DNA of 51,305 nucleotides from Legionella londiniensis (lineage in GTDB: Bacteria; Pseudomonadota; Gammaproteobacteria; Legionellales; Legionellaceae): contig NZ_LNYK01000033.1 in NCBI RefSeq assembly GCF_001467825.1, forward strand, positions 221,530-272,834, given 5' to 3'. The notes under the pieces were generated by a model, which saw only the letters and a list, made by a program, of their open reading frames with translations, had not been told where the DNA came from and did not search any database. The translations under genes were made by a program, and so were the position numbers. Positions 42,437 through 51,278 of this stretch are shown here, in pieces. Positions within the stretch are counted from its first letter, which is position 1, and every line of letters begins with the position of its first letter.

Positions 42437-43662
42437 CCGCGCACCTGCCCCGCCAGTTGCCACATGGGCAAAAATACACCAAGAGCCAGAATCAGCACCA
42501 TCACCGCCATCACGGAAAGCATGATGGGTTCTATGGCATCGCTTAGACGCACCAGATCATAATCAATTTCGCGCTGATAAAAATCCGCTACTTCATCGAG
42601 CAGCTCATCAATGGTTCCCGTTTCCTCGCCCAAAGTTATCATTTGAATGACCAGGGGAGAAAAAAGATGGGTTTGCGCAATCGATAAGGAAATGCTGTTG
42701 CCGCGGGCTATCAAGGTGCCAACTGCCTTGATTTTTTTGGCAACAAAAGCATTGCCGATGGAGTTGCCTACCAATTCAATACCTTCTACGGCAGAAAGCC
42801 CCGAGCGCAGCACCAAGGCATAAAGCCTTGCAAAACGGGCAAGGATAATGCGGTGAATTAACCATCCCACAACCGGAAGTTTCAATTCGAGCCTTCCCCA
42901 TTGTAATTCGCCTTCAGGGGTTTTGATGTAATAGCGAAGGGCAATGATGACTGTGAGCACCATTAACAGCGCGATATACCAGTAACTGGTCAAGAAATTC
43001 GATGAGGCAATCAGAATCCTGGTCATCAAAGGTAAATCGCCCTTAAACTGGGCAAAGAGCGCTGCAAACGCCGGGATGACAAAGGCATTGATGACAATTA
43101 ACGCCACAACAGTCGCCACCAATACCAGTATGGGGTAACGAAGCGCGGATTTAATCTTTTTCTGGGTCTCGACTTTCAAGTCAATGTATTCGGCCAAATG
43201 CAAAAAGGCTTGCTCCAAGCGGCCGGTACTTTCGCCAACTTTGACCAAATTGATAAAAAAATCGGAAAAAATGTCGGGAAACTGGCTTAAGGATAAATAT
43301 AAGCTGTGGCCTTGATTCAGGCTGGCAAGTGTTTGCTGCAAAACATTAGCCAACGTTTTATCGCGCGCGGTTTCCGCAAGCCGTTCTACCGCAATGGAAA
43401 TGGGAACGCCGGCTTTTAAGACAGAATACATTTGCCGGCAAAACATTTGCAATTCTTCCTGAGAAACCTTGGGCTTAAATAATTTTGGCAGTTCAAAAGC
43501 AGGATGTTTTTTTTCCTGGGTTTTGCCTGCAAGCTTTATATCCAAAGGAATCAAGGATTCATTTTGCAATTGCCCTGCCAAATCTTCAGCTGTTAAAGCC
43601 CGGCGCCTGCCGTTAATTTCATTCCCTTTTTGATCTCTTGCTGTATATTGAAATTCAGGCAT
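42433..43662 (-). CDS. mshG: MSHA inner-membrane platform protein MshG (GspF/PilC family)
   Basis: The 409-residue protein starts MPEFQYTARDQKGNEINGRR, typical of PilC/GspF. It has two T2SSF repeats (LQMFCRQMYSVLKAGVPISIAVERLA; FARLYALVLRSGLSAVEGIELVGN) and three membrane helices (about 175-200, 225-245 and 375-400). It anchors the MshE motor. It begins the minus-strand operon mshG-mshF-mshA, separated from the main locus by about 10 kb. Confidence 0.92.
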   Translation of the reverse strand: MPEFQYTARDQKGNEINGRRRALTAEDLAGQLQNESLIPLDIKLAGKTQEKKHPAFELPKLFKPKVSQEELQMFCRQMYSVLKAGVPISIAVERLAETARDKTLANVLQQTLASLNQGHSLYLSLSQFPDIFSDFFINLVKVGESTGRLEQAFLHLAEYIDLKVETQKKIKSALRYPILVLVATVVALIVINAFVIPAFAALFAQFKGDLPLMTRILIASSNFLTSYWYIALLMVLTVIIALRYYIKTPEGELQWGRLELKLPVVGWLIHRIILARFARLYALVLRSGLSAVEGIELVGNSIGNAFVAKKIKAVGTLIARGNSISLSIAQTHLFSPLVIQMITLGEETGTIDELLDEVADFYQREIDYDLVRLSDAIEPIMLSVMAVMVLILALGVFLPMWQLAGQVRG

Positions 43663-43745
43663 GATTTAGCCTCAGACATACTGCCGCATGCATTGTTGCG
43701 GATTCGCTTACAATTTATGCCATTTGGTTGTTGCTGCAATAGCAA

Positions 43746-44378
43746 TTACAGCTTATTGCGTCCCAATTTGAGCGCCTTGGTAATTTGCGCCACATGCTGG
43801 CCTTGAAATCTTGCCGCGCCAAGTTCATTTTCACTGGGTTTTCGCGTGCCTTCCGCTCCGGCAAGCGTTGTTGCTCCATAAGGCGTGCCGCCGGTTATCT
43901 CATCCATATTTAAAATGCGTTTTTCGCTATAAGGCAGGCCGACAACGATAAAACCCAAATGAAACAAAGTAGTGTGGAAACTGGTGAGTGTCGTTTCCTG
44001 GCCGCCGTGTTGCGTTGCGGTAGAGCAAAATACGCTGGCAACTTTTCCTACTAAGGAATCATTCATCCATAATCCGCCAGTTTGGTCTAAAAAATTGCGC
44101 ATTTGCGAGCACATATTGCCATAGCGGGTGGGGGTGCCGAAAATAATCGCATCCGCATGAGTCAGCTGCTCTGTTTTTGCAACGGGTATATGGGAAAACT
44201 GGCTGCGTGCTTTTTTGGCCCCGCTTTTTTCTAATACTTCTTCAGGTACTAATTCCGGGACTTGAAACAGCAAAGCCTCAACATCTGATACTTTTTGGGC
44301 GCCTTCCTTAATAGCCTCTGCCATTTGATAAACATGCCCATACATACTGTAAAATATGATTTGGATTTTAGTAGTCAT
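43746..44378 (-). CDS. wrbA: NAD(P)H:quinone oxidoreductase WrbA
   Basis: This 210-residue flavodoxin-fold protein binds FMN and reduces quinones by two electrons. Seen are the FMN phosphate loop [51 protein letters not shown], and the C-terminal [12 protein letters not shown] typical for WrbA. Single gene; the 224-bp gap upstream shows only a weak inverted repeat AACAGG-N-CCTGTT. Confidence 0.92.
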   Translation of the reverse strand: MTTKIQIIFYSMYGHVYQMAEAIKEGAQKVSDVEALLFQVPELVPEEVLEKSGAKKARSQFSHIPVAKTEQLTHADAIIFGTPTRYGNMCSQMRNFLDQTGGLWMNDSLVGKVASVFCSTATQHGGQETTLTSFHTTLFHLGFIVVGLPYSEKRILNMDEITGGTPYGATTLAGAEGTRKPSENELGAARFQGQHVAQITKALKLGRNKL

Positions 44379-44602
44379 TTCGATCCCTCTTTTATTTTTA
44401 GGAAACTTAGAAAATTATCGCGATTTCCTTCTCCTGCCCGTTTAATAACTGTAGCAGATTTGTAACAGATTTAAATGGCGCTGAGGAGGAACAGGCAGAA
44501 GTTTTTCCTGTTTGCCCAACCGTCTTTTTCTGCCAAAAGATGACTGATAAACGAATGCATCATAAAATACCCTTTTTAAATTAAATCATTGTGCTCTGGA
44601 TC

Positions 44603-45193
44603 ATGATAACTAATACGATTGATGTTGGGATGGATGAATATTATTTCACAAATAAAAAAGATGCTGTATTGGTGACCAAGGGTATTACAACCTGCATCGC
44701 ATTTGTTGTTCAGGGCCATTATTATGACGAAGATGCCAACTTCATTCCGTTCTGCGGCTTGTTTCACTGGTCAGGATTCACCGATCCGCGGAATCAGGCA
44801 ACAGACTATGTTGCAGAGCAGCTGCAATTTTTTTTTGAGGAATTGCGCGAACAGCTCGATATAGAGGAAGATGATAAGATTATCGTGACAAGTTTGCTTT
44901 TTATTGGCGGTGAAAAATCTCAGTTCGAAGGAAGGGAGCTCATATTGTCAGGAACTGAGAAAGAAGTTGAAACGTTAAAGGAAGTTGCAAGCGGATTTAA
45001 TTATGAAGAATTCAATATCATGCTCAAATCCCGCCCGGTTCATAATCATTATCTGACTTCAGGTGAACTATCCCTCGCGGTTGAAGTCGGCATTAATCAG
45101 TTCGGCTTGAGTTATGAGCATCTTGCTGATGAGGAGGAAATTGAGGATGGGGATCTGGAATCTTTTGATTTAAAGGCATTAACCAGGTCATGA
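44603..45193 (+). CDS. Hypothetical protein, possible CheD-like fold
   Basis: The protein has 196 residues from the ATG at 44603; a GTG four codons earlier is also possible. The first half reads TKGITTCIAFVVQGHYYDED, then IPFCGLFHWSGF. A Thr-x-Cys followed some 24 residues later by His in a G-rich strand recalls the catalytic Thr, Cys and His of CheD-type glutamine deamidases and related toxins (C31, H55 here). The second half is helical and acidic (EQLQFFFEELREQLDIEEDDK; the tail LADEEEIEDGDLESFDLKALTRS). No chemotaxis genes are near. The family is not recognised with certainty. Confidence 0.6.
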   Translation: MITNTIDVGMDEYYFTNKKDAVLVTKGITTCIAFVVQGHYYDEDANFIPFCGLFHWSGFTDPRNQATDYVAEQLQFFFEELREQLDIEEDDKIIVTSLLFIGGEKSQFEGRELILSGTEKEVETLKEVASGFNYEEFNIMLKSRPVHNHYLTSGELSLAVEVGINQFGLSYEHLADEEEIEDGDLESFDLKALTRS

Positions 45194-45461
45194 ATGACGG
45201 CTGAATCGATAACCAATCCTTATTTCCCATGGGCGCACCCAACCAAAAGCTTGTTGCGCGCTTAAAGATCATGACTTTATGCGCAAGAAAAAATTTTTTA
45301 CCTGAAATTGAGTGAGGCAGTCCAGGAAAAAATAGCATCAGAAAGTTTATAAGACGTGATAGACTGGTTTGCGCATGCTGTTCGATTGGAATGTGGTTGA
45401 TAGATTTTAAGGCAAATTGGGAACCCTTTTACCCGGCTAAATTATCCAGATGGAGTTGGTT

Positions 45462-46502
45462 ATGTATGAAATTCGGCAGCACGAATCGTTGAGGTTGGCG
45501 GTTAAATTGACTATGGATATCAGTCATTACTGCAAAGCGTGCAAAAGGCTCGATGAAGCCCGCAAGCGTCAAGAGCCGGAAAATAACAAAAAAAATTGCG
45601 AGGAAAACGCTTCAGTCTTAAAAATTCAGTACAGGCAATTGATGAAAAAATTTCGTGAGGAACGCGAAGCGTTAGGCTGCTTTTTACACGGATTAAAAGC
45701 GGATCTTCTTTGGTTGGATATTAAAAAGAAATTAAAAGAGCAGTGTAACGACGAAGATTTGCAAGAAAAACTGTTAAAATCTGCCTTGGCAGATTATGGC
45801 AAAGAGGACATACCAATATGCCATGCCATAGAAAGCCTGGATTATAGCTTTGTTGAATTGTTGAAAAACAGTGTTGATGCGTGCATTGAGAAATTTTTAA
45901 AAAGCGGCAATCAGGAAGAACGGGCCCAATTAGAAATGACCATAGCCTGCTCCCTTCATGACAATCAGTTATCGATCACCATCACTGATAATGGATGCGG
46001 GTTTCCCAGCAAATATCTGGAACATTTTTCAAGCTATATCCAACATGAAGAATATAAGGACCATACATCTTCCAGTAAAAAAATCCAGAAACATGAATAT
46101 TTTTATGGCGGAGAAAATCTGGGAATTGCAACGTTTTTGAGTTACTTTTTGCATGGAGAATTATTGCAGGGTTTCAAAGGGCCAATGAAGCTTCGGGAAG
46201 TTGAACAAAATGCGGTTAAGATAGCATTTCAAAATAATTGCATAACAAATGGCGCAGAAATCATCATGACTTCACCTCTTGCATCATTCAAGCCATGCCA
46301 GCATAATCTCTATAAAAGTGCCTTCAAGGGTAGCGGTTCAATTCCGGAGTGCCCTCTGCTCACATTGCCAGCTCACAAATTTAAAAACCTGAAGAATATA
46401 GAGCCTGAGAAAAAAGGTTTGGTGAGATCGCAAAGTATTTTTATGAAAAAGACTTCAAAAGCAGAAGACTTTCCGGCAGGCGGGCTTTCCAACTCGATCT
46501 AG
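45462..46502 (+). CDS. Solo GHKL-ATPase (histidine-kinase-like) protein
   Basis: The start is at the ATG at 45462, with GGAG seven bases upstream. About 346 residues. An N-terminal helical region (about 1-120) has no recognisable His phosphorylation site. It is followed by a GHKL fold: N-box ELLKNSVDAC (about 132-141), G1 box DNGCGF (about 176-181) and G2-like GGENLGIATF (about 216-225). There is no membrane helix, receiver domain or MutL/Hsp90 C-terminal part. The tail is basic and Ser-rich. A signalling ATPase or a secreted protein is possible. The 268-bp gap before it shows no gene. Confidence 0.7.
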   Translation: MYEIRQHESLRLAVKLTMDISHYCKACKRLDEARKRQEPENNKKNCEENASVLKIQYRQLMKKFREEREALGCFLHGLKADLLWLDIKKKLKEQCNDEDLQEKLLKSALADYGKEDIPICHAIESLDYSFVELLKNSVDACIEKFLKSGNQEERAQLEMTIACSLHDNQLSITITDNGCGFPSKYLEHFSSYIQHEEYKDHTSSSKKIQKHEYFYGGENLGIATFLSYFLHGELLQGFKGPMKLREVEQNAVKIAFQNNCITNGAEIIMTSPLASFKPCQHNLYKSAFKGSGSIPECPLLTLPAHKFKNLKNIEPEKKGLVRSQSIFMKKTSKAEDFPAGGLSNSI

Positions 46503-46628
46503 CGGTGGATATTGCGCGAATCAAGGCTTATGCAGAACAACGCTATTTGTATGTGTTTAAAGAATTATTCTTTAAAATGTGCCGATTTTATCCCATAATT
46601 TAAATGGTTTTTGCAAAGGATGCTATCA

Positions 46629-47447
46629 ATGCAAATTGAACGATTGTATGACGAAGTAGCCAAGACCTATAACCAAGACATAAGCGGTAAGGTTCTTGAT
46701 AAAGCAAAAAATAAAGCGCTTGATTTGATTCTGGCGCAGGGCATTTCATTTCGTTCTATTCTTGCTTTGGGGATGGGGGACGGAACAGACGTGCTTCCTT
46801 ATGTGGGGCATTATCCTGACGCTGATTTACATGGTTTGGATATCTCCCAAAAGATGTTGGAAAAGGCAAAATCGGTTCTGGACTGCAAAACTTACCATGG
46901 CGATATTCTCAAGGCTTCTTCTATTATTGAAAAACAGGATTTTGACTTTATCTTGGCACATTTTGTGACAGCGTACGTTCCGCTGCCTGCAATGCTCGCT
47001 GAGTGTAAAAAGTTAATTTCAGATAACGGGTTAATTTCGATTGTCACCAACACAATGGCCTCTTTTCCAGTAGCCCAATCGATACTCACGAGGCTTAAAG
47101 AATCTCCCAATCCGTTTTACAAGCTTATAGCACACCATATCAAGAAAACGCTGGATAAAGTATATGTTCCGCAAGATTTGGATCATTTGCACAAGATGAT
47201 CAAAGCCAGTGGCTTCAAAGTGGTCGCATTAGAGGAAACAGAAATTAATATTGTTCTTAAAACCGAAAAAGATATTTTTGATTTTTTTATCAAGGGAGGT
47301 TGGTTTGTCAGCGGCTTTATACATCCGTTCCTTCCCCAGAAATTAATCCGCAGGATTTGTCAGCAACTGATTCATAAAAAATGCACGCTTCCCTATGAGG
47401 ACAGCATGAAAATTGCTTATGCCATCATTGAACAAGGCCAGAAATAA
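46629..47447 (+). CDS. SAM-dependent methyltransferase (class I)
   Basis: The 272-residue protein starts at the ATG at 46629 (MQIERLYDEVAKTYNQDI), nine bases after AAGGA. It has the class I Rossmann motifs: LALGMGDGTDVLPYV (motif I, with GxGxG read as GMGDG), HGLDISQKMLEKAK (motif II acidic) and the post-motif FDFILAHFVTAYVP. The C-terminal part (about 190-270) is helical with a basic segment and may bind the acceptor. The substrate cannot be predicted. Confidence 0.8.
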   Translation: MQIERLYDEVAKTYNQDISGKVLDKAKNKALDLILAQGISFRSILALGMGDGTDVLPYVGHYPDADLHGLDISQKMLEKAKSVLDCKTYHGDILKASSIIEKQDFDFILAHFVTAYVPLPAMLAECKKLISDNGLISIVTNTMASFPVAQSILTRLKESPNPFYKLIAHHIKKTLDKVYVPQDLDHLHKMIKASGFKVVALEETEINIVLKTEKDIFDFFIKGGWFVSGFIHPFLPQKLIRRICQQLIHKKCTLPYEDSMKIAYAIIEQGQK

Positions 47448-47524
47448 ACTTTAATCTGTTGAATATCCCACAATTGGCATAGTTGCCTAATGATACCATC
47501 AGCAAAAATAATGGCAAAACAAGG

Positions 47525-48220
47525 TCAACCTGCGAATCGATTTGGCAGGTCATTTTGCTGTATTGTCGCTGTTTTATAAACACCGTCCCAGAATAATAGT
47601 TCATAGTGAGCAGCTTTCACATAAGCATTTATCATGTTTTGCTGACTGGCGATATCAATATCCTCCGCTATTTCATCTGCAGTGATCGCCATTCTTTTCG
47701 CATAAGCTAAAAATTTGGGGCTTGCGTATGAGTTTATCCAGTCAAAATAAGGATTACTTGTAAGAACGCCTTTTTCTTGCATCATTTGCCCCAACTCACT
47801 ATAAATTGTAAAGCAAGGAATGACGCCGGCCACGGATTCCTCTACTGAAGCGTCATTAGCCAAATTAAGCAGGTAATTAATGTACTCTGAAGTTTCTACT
47901 GAGATTTTTATGCACTCATTTCTTGAAAAAAATCGCATTGCGGGGGAGCGCGCCAGATATTTATCCAGAAGCTTCAATTCGGTTTGCGAAATATAATAAG
48001 ACAGTTCCCTAAACAGTTTTTTTTGATTTTCACGCTGCAAACGAGTCGAAATATGATTCAGTACTTTCGCATAGGCTTTCAGGTAAATTTTGTCTTGTTC
48101 TATAAAATTCTGAAAAATATTTTTGTTTAATGTTCCTTTGTAGATTTCGAGATTTAAGGGGTGTTGAAAAAATCGGGAAATATCCGCACGAATGGCGTGT
48201 TGCATTCTGTGAAAAATCAT
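47525..48220 (-). CDS. tenA: TenA-family aminopyrimidine aminohydrolase / thiaminase II
   Basis: The 231-residue protein matches TenA (TENA/THI-4): LEIYKGTLNKNIFQNFIEQDKIYLKAYAKVL at the N-terminus, then the nucleophile region VIPCFTIYSELG with the catalytic Cys, WINSYASPKF, and AAHYELLFWDGVY with the acid Glu. Salvage TenA releases HMP from degraded thiamine. It lies one base after the thiD stop, as last gene of the thi operon. Confidence 0.88.
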   Translation of the reverse strand: MIFHRMQHAIRADISRFFQHPLNLEIYKGTLNKNIFQNFIEQDKIYLKAYAKVLNHISTRLQRENQKKLFRELSYYISQTELKLLDKYLARSPAMRFFSRNECIKISVETSEYINYLLNLANDASVEESVAGVIPCFTIYSELGQMMQEKGVLTSNPYFDWINSYASPKFLAYAKRMAITADEIAEDIDIASQQNMINAYVKAAHYELLFWDGVYKTATIQQNDLPNRFAG

Positions 48221-48221
48221 T

Positions 48222-49040
48222 TTAACTGCTTCTCAAAAAATAAAAATGATCAACAGGGCCATTGCCTTGACCCAGAGCGTATTGCTTACCAGATTCAATA
48301 GCTTTTGTTATATAGGTTTTGGCTTTCGCCACTGCGTCATAAAGCGCAAGACCCTGGCCTAAATAGGAAGCGATTGCCGAAGATAAGCTGCACCCTGTGC
48401 CATGGGTATGGTTTGTTTTAATGCGTTTTGAGTGAAACCAGTAGCAACATTGGTCTTTCAAACTAAATAAAACATCCGATGCCTCATCGCTTTTGAGATG
48501 GCCTCCTTTCAGCAGGACATTGGTTTGAAATTCCCGGCCAATTTCACAAGCTGCATCTGCCATATCATCAGTGTTGGCTAAATTTCTGTCCAATATTTTT
48601 TCTGCTTCAAAAAGGTTTGGCGTAATCAGGCAGGCTTGTCTGAAGAGCCTCATTTTTAAAAGCGATATGGTCTCTAAACAAAATAATGCCGAACCGTCTT
48701 TTGCAACCATGACTGGATCAATCACTATGTTCGGGGGGCATAATTGTTCCAGGGTGCTGCCGACAACCCGAATCATTCTTGCATCATGCAGCATGCCAAT
48801 TTTGACTGCCTGAATAGTTAAATCGTTGAAAACAGCGTCTAGTTGTTGTTGGACGAACGTTTCCGGTATATCGTAAATTGATATCACGCCTTGCGTATTT
48901 TGTGCCACCAGGGTTGTAATAACACTTGCGGCATAGCAGCCTGTAGCAGAAATCGCTTTGATATCTGCCTGGATGCCCGCCCCGCCGGATGGATCAGTGC
49001 CGGCAATAGTCAAAACGCAGGGTAACTTATGCTGTTTCAT
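48222..49040 (-). CDS. thiD: Hydroxymethylpyrimidine / phosphomethylpyrimidine kinase
   Basis: ThiD phosphorylates HMP twice to HMP-PP. The 272-residue ribokinase-like protein has TIAGTDPSGGAGIQADIKAI at the N-terminus, DPVMVAKDGSALF, ITPNLFEAE and the anion-hole/catalytic NHTHGTGCSLSSAIAS. The gene overlaps the end of thiM by 14 bases. Confidence 0.95.
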   Translation of the reverse strand: MKQHKLPCVLTIAGTDPSGGAGIQADIKAISATGCYAASVITTLVAQNTQGVISIYDIPETFVQQQLDAVFNDLTIQAVKIGMLHDARMIRVVGSTLEQLCPPNIVIDPVMVAKDGSALFCLETISLLKMRLFRQACLITPNLFEAEKILDRNLANTDDMADAACEIGREFQTNVLLKGGHLKSDEASDVLFSLKDQCCYWFHSKRIKTNHTHGTGCSLSSAIASYLGQGLALYDAVAKAKTYITKAIESGKQYALGQGNGPVDHFYFLRSS

Positions 49041-49809
49041 AATCTGTTCTCCCGGGTATTTTGGCCATTGCGTCTATGAGGCAGGACTTGAAAGATCCTG
49101 GGCCATTCGAGCGTTTGGCGGCCATCTCGCCGCAAATGCCGAAATATACAACAGCTAGAGAAGAAGCTTTAAAATAATCGTCACAAACCGAATTGAACGC
49201 ACTGATAACCGACGACAATAGGCAACCCGACCCGGTAATGGCAGGCATCATGGCGTGCCCTCGGTCGTATGCGCCTAGTTTGTCGTGAAGGAGGACCATA
49301 TCTGTTTTGCCGCTCACTGTAATCACGGCATTGTATTTTGCGGAAAGCAATTTTGCAGCGTCCACCGCCTCACTGGTAGCCATGTTTGCATCAACTCCTT
49401 TTGAGTTGTGATGCTCGCCGCCCAGGGACATAATTTCGCTGGCATTTCCTCTGATTGTCGCAAAGCGGAATTGCTCAAGTAAGCTCAAGCTTGCCTTGGT
49501 GCGATATTGGCTTGCGCCAGCGCCTACCGGGTCAAATACAATTGGTTTTCCTGACTGGTTAGCAATTGAGCAAGCTTTTTCACATAGCCTGATAAATTCA
49601 GGATTTAATGTACCAATATTAATCACTACACCTTGGGCAATATGGATTAACTCTTCCATTTCTTCCAGCGATTGCGTCATGATAGGTGATGCGCCTAGAC
49701 TCAGCAGGCCGTTGGCGATAAAATCCATGGTTACATGGTTTGTGATATTGAGAATTACGGGTCGTACTTCTTTAATTTTCTTAATAGACTGAAGCATGTG
49801 GTCATACAT
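49027..49809 (-). CDS. thiM: Hydroxyethylthiazole kinase
   Basis: ThiM salvages the thiazole alcohol by phosphorylation. The 260-residue protein shows NITNHVTMDFIANGLLSLGASPIM, DPVGAGASQYRTKA, IRGNASEI and the C-terminal ITGSGCLLSSVISAF that holds the catalytic Cys/anion hole. Second gene of the operon, four bases after thiE. Confidence 0.95.
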   Translation of the reverse strand: MYDHMLQSIKKIKEVRPVILNITNHVTMDFIANGLLSLGASPIMTQSLEEMEELIHIAQGVVINIGTLNPEFIRLCEKACSIANQSGKPIVFDPVGAGASQYRTKASLSLLEQFRFATIRGNASEIMSLGGEHHNSKGVDANMATSEAVDAAKLLSAKYNAVITVSGKTDMVLLHDKLGAYDRGHAMMPAITGSGCLLSSVISAFNSVCDDYFKASSLAVVYFGICGEMAAKRSNGPGSFKSCLIDAMAKIPGRTDYETA

Positions 49810-49813
49810 ATTG

Positions 49814-50446
49814 CTATCCTTGGTTTATTTTCTGAATGAATTCTTTTGCGGCTAAAAAAGGATCTTGATGCTCATGAAGCGCGCTTATGACGGCAACGCC
49901 GCAGGCGCCATGAGCGATCACCTCACAAATATTGTTCAAAGTTATTCCGCCAATAGCGATTACAGGGTGTTTTGAACGCTGCGCGATTTCCTGTAAACCG
50001 TTTAATCCCCAGATTGTTTTGCAATTTTGCTTACTTTGACTTGGAAATACGGCGCTTGCGGCAATATAGTCGATGCAATTCAACTGGTTGGCTCTTTCAA
50101 GTTCCTCAAAAGTTTCAATGGATAAGCCAATGATTTTATTTGGACCCAACATGGATCGGGCTATTTCTGGCGACAGATCGCCCTGGCCTAAGTGGACGCC
50201 ATCCGCGTCAAGGTCAAGCGCCAAACCAACATGGTCGTTGATAATGAACGGAATATGATGCGAAGCCAGCAGAGGTTGGATGGCAAGAGCATAATGGCGA
50301 ACAGCAGCGGGCGGGGCATGTTTAGCGCGAAGTTGTACTGAGGTAACGCCGCCCTGAATTGCCAAATCAAGGAATTCCAGGTACTGGTTGAGAGGTTTGT
50401 CGGGTTTTTGGGTAACAAGGCAAAGCTTTAAATATGAATCAGCCAT
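49814..50446 (-). CDS. thiE: Thiamine-phosphate synthase
   Basis: ThiE couples HMP-PP and thiazole phosphate to thiamine phosphate. The 210-residue TIM barrel has VTSVQLRAKHA, FIINDHVGLALDLDADGVHLGQGDL, IGLSIETFEE and IAIGGITLNNICEVIAHGACGVAVISAL. It is the first gene of the thi operon. Its ATG lies at the base of a 12-bp hairpin below a TPP riboswitch. No thiC, thiG or thiS is nearby, so the operon is for salvage. Confidence 0.95.
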   Translation of the reverse strand: MADSYLKLCLVTQKPDKPLNQYLEFLDLAIQGGVTSVQLRAKHAPPAAVRHYALAIQPLLASHHIPFIINDHVGLALDLDADGVHLGQGDLSPEIARSMLGPNKIIGLSIETFEELERANQLNCIDYIAASAVFPSQSKQNCKTIWGLNGLQEIAQRSKHPVIAIGGITLNNICEVIAHGACGVAVISALHEHQDPFLAAKEFIQKINQG

Positions 50447-50475
50447 AATCTTCTCTTTGCCCGGAGAAGATTATG
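50444..50475 (-). promoter_or_regulatory. Sequestor hairpin over the thiE ribosome-binding site and start
   Basis: CATAATCTTCTC (in the RNA upstream) pairs perfectly over 12 bp with GAGAAGATTATG, which contains the Shine-Dalgarno-like GAGAAG and the AUG of thiE; the loop has 8 nt. This is the expression platform expected of a translational riboswitch. Confidence 0.75.
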
Positions 50476-50519
50476 CCATGGCATAACGAAAGTACTGCTC
50501 GTTACAGCCAAGGCTCACT

Positions 50520-50590
50520 CTCCCTCCGCAGGCATTATCCAGTGCAGGTTATAAGGGTTTTTCTCAGCTTTGCAAAACAAAGCACCCCTG
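50520..50590 (-). promoter_or_regulatory. TPP riboswitch (THI element)
   Basis: Read on the minus strand, the element opens with GGGGTGCT and has the conserved CTGAGA followed by ACCC, then AACCTG, GGATAATGCC and GCGGAGGGA. These are the pyrimidine- and pyrophosphate-sensing helices of the thi box. It lies 75 bp before thiE and should repress the operon when TPP is bound. Confidence 0.92.
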
Positions 50591-50604
50591 GTGATTTGTC
50601 CCAA

Positions 50605-50633
50605 AGCTTATGTTTTGCGGAATAGAATGTCAA
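50605..50633 (-). promoter_or_regulatory. Promoter of the thi operon
   Basis: On the minus strand a perfect -35 TTGACA (50633-50628) is followed after 17 bp by TAAGCT (50610-50605), a weak -10. The transcript would begin just before the riboswitch. Confidence 0.55.
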
Positions 50634-50725
50634 CCATTTTTATCAACTTTAAAAAAATCTGTACGGATTGCCAAAAATTGATAAAATTTATCGCTTTATT
50701 AAATTAACTTAACGCAGGTGATAAC

Positions 50726-51259
50726 ATGAAAAAAATTTTAGCGCTTAGCGCGTCTCTCTTGTTCAGCAGCGCATATGCCGTTGAAACTAAAGTTGAAACG
50801 AACAATATGATGCAGCCCCCAAAGCCCCTTCAAAATAAAATTTATGATGCAATGGTCGGGACTTGGCAAGGCGAAAATGACATGATGGGAATCAAAATGC
50901 ATGAGACCATCAAAATTCATTGGGCGCTGAACCATCAATATTTGATTATGGAATTAAAGGCAAGCAGTAACCAACCTGAAATCAGTTATGAAGGTATGGG
51001 CGTATTTGGGGTGACTTCTACTGGCCAAGGCAAGGCCTGGTGGTTTGACAGCTGGGGCGCAGACAGCGCTGCTGTGGGCACTGGCACATTTGGCGATAAT
51101 AAATTTGTACTGGCCGACGGCAACGAAAGGTTTAAGGAAACCCGTACTTTTGAAATGAAAGGAAAGCAAATGGTGATGCATGCGAAAGGAACCATGACCA
51201 TGCCCGATGGCAAAACGATGGATTTTGACGAAACGGTAACTTACAAAAAAGTGTCTTAA
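50726..51259 (+). CDS. Secreted DUF1579-like protein
   Basis: This 177-residue protein has a Sec signal peptide (MKKILALSASLLFSSAYA, cleavage after AYA at 18) and a beta-rich lipocalin/THAP4-like body: MVGTWQGENDMMGIKMHETIKIHWALNHQYLIMEL, then YEGMGVFGV and WWFDSWG, and a closing strand DFDETVTYKKVS. This pattern fits DUF1579/FABP-like proteins of unknown function. A good Shine-Dalgarno AGGTGA precedes the ATG. It is divergent from the thi operon and followed by a terminator. Confidence 0.75.
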   Translation: MKKILALSASLLFSSAYAVETKVETNNMMQPPKPLQNKIYDAMVGTWQGENDMMGIKMHETIKIHWALNHQYLIMELKASSNQPEISYEGMGVFGVTSTGQGKAWWFDSWGADSAAVGTGTFGDNKFVLADGNERFKETRTFEMKGKQMVMHAKGTMTMPDGKTMDFDETVTYKKVS

Positions 51260-51278
51260 GACAATTTGCTGTTGCGGC

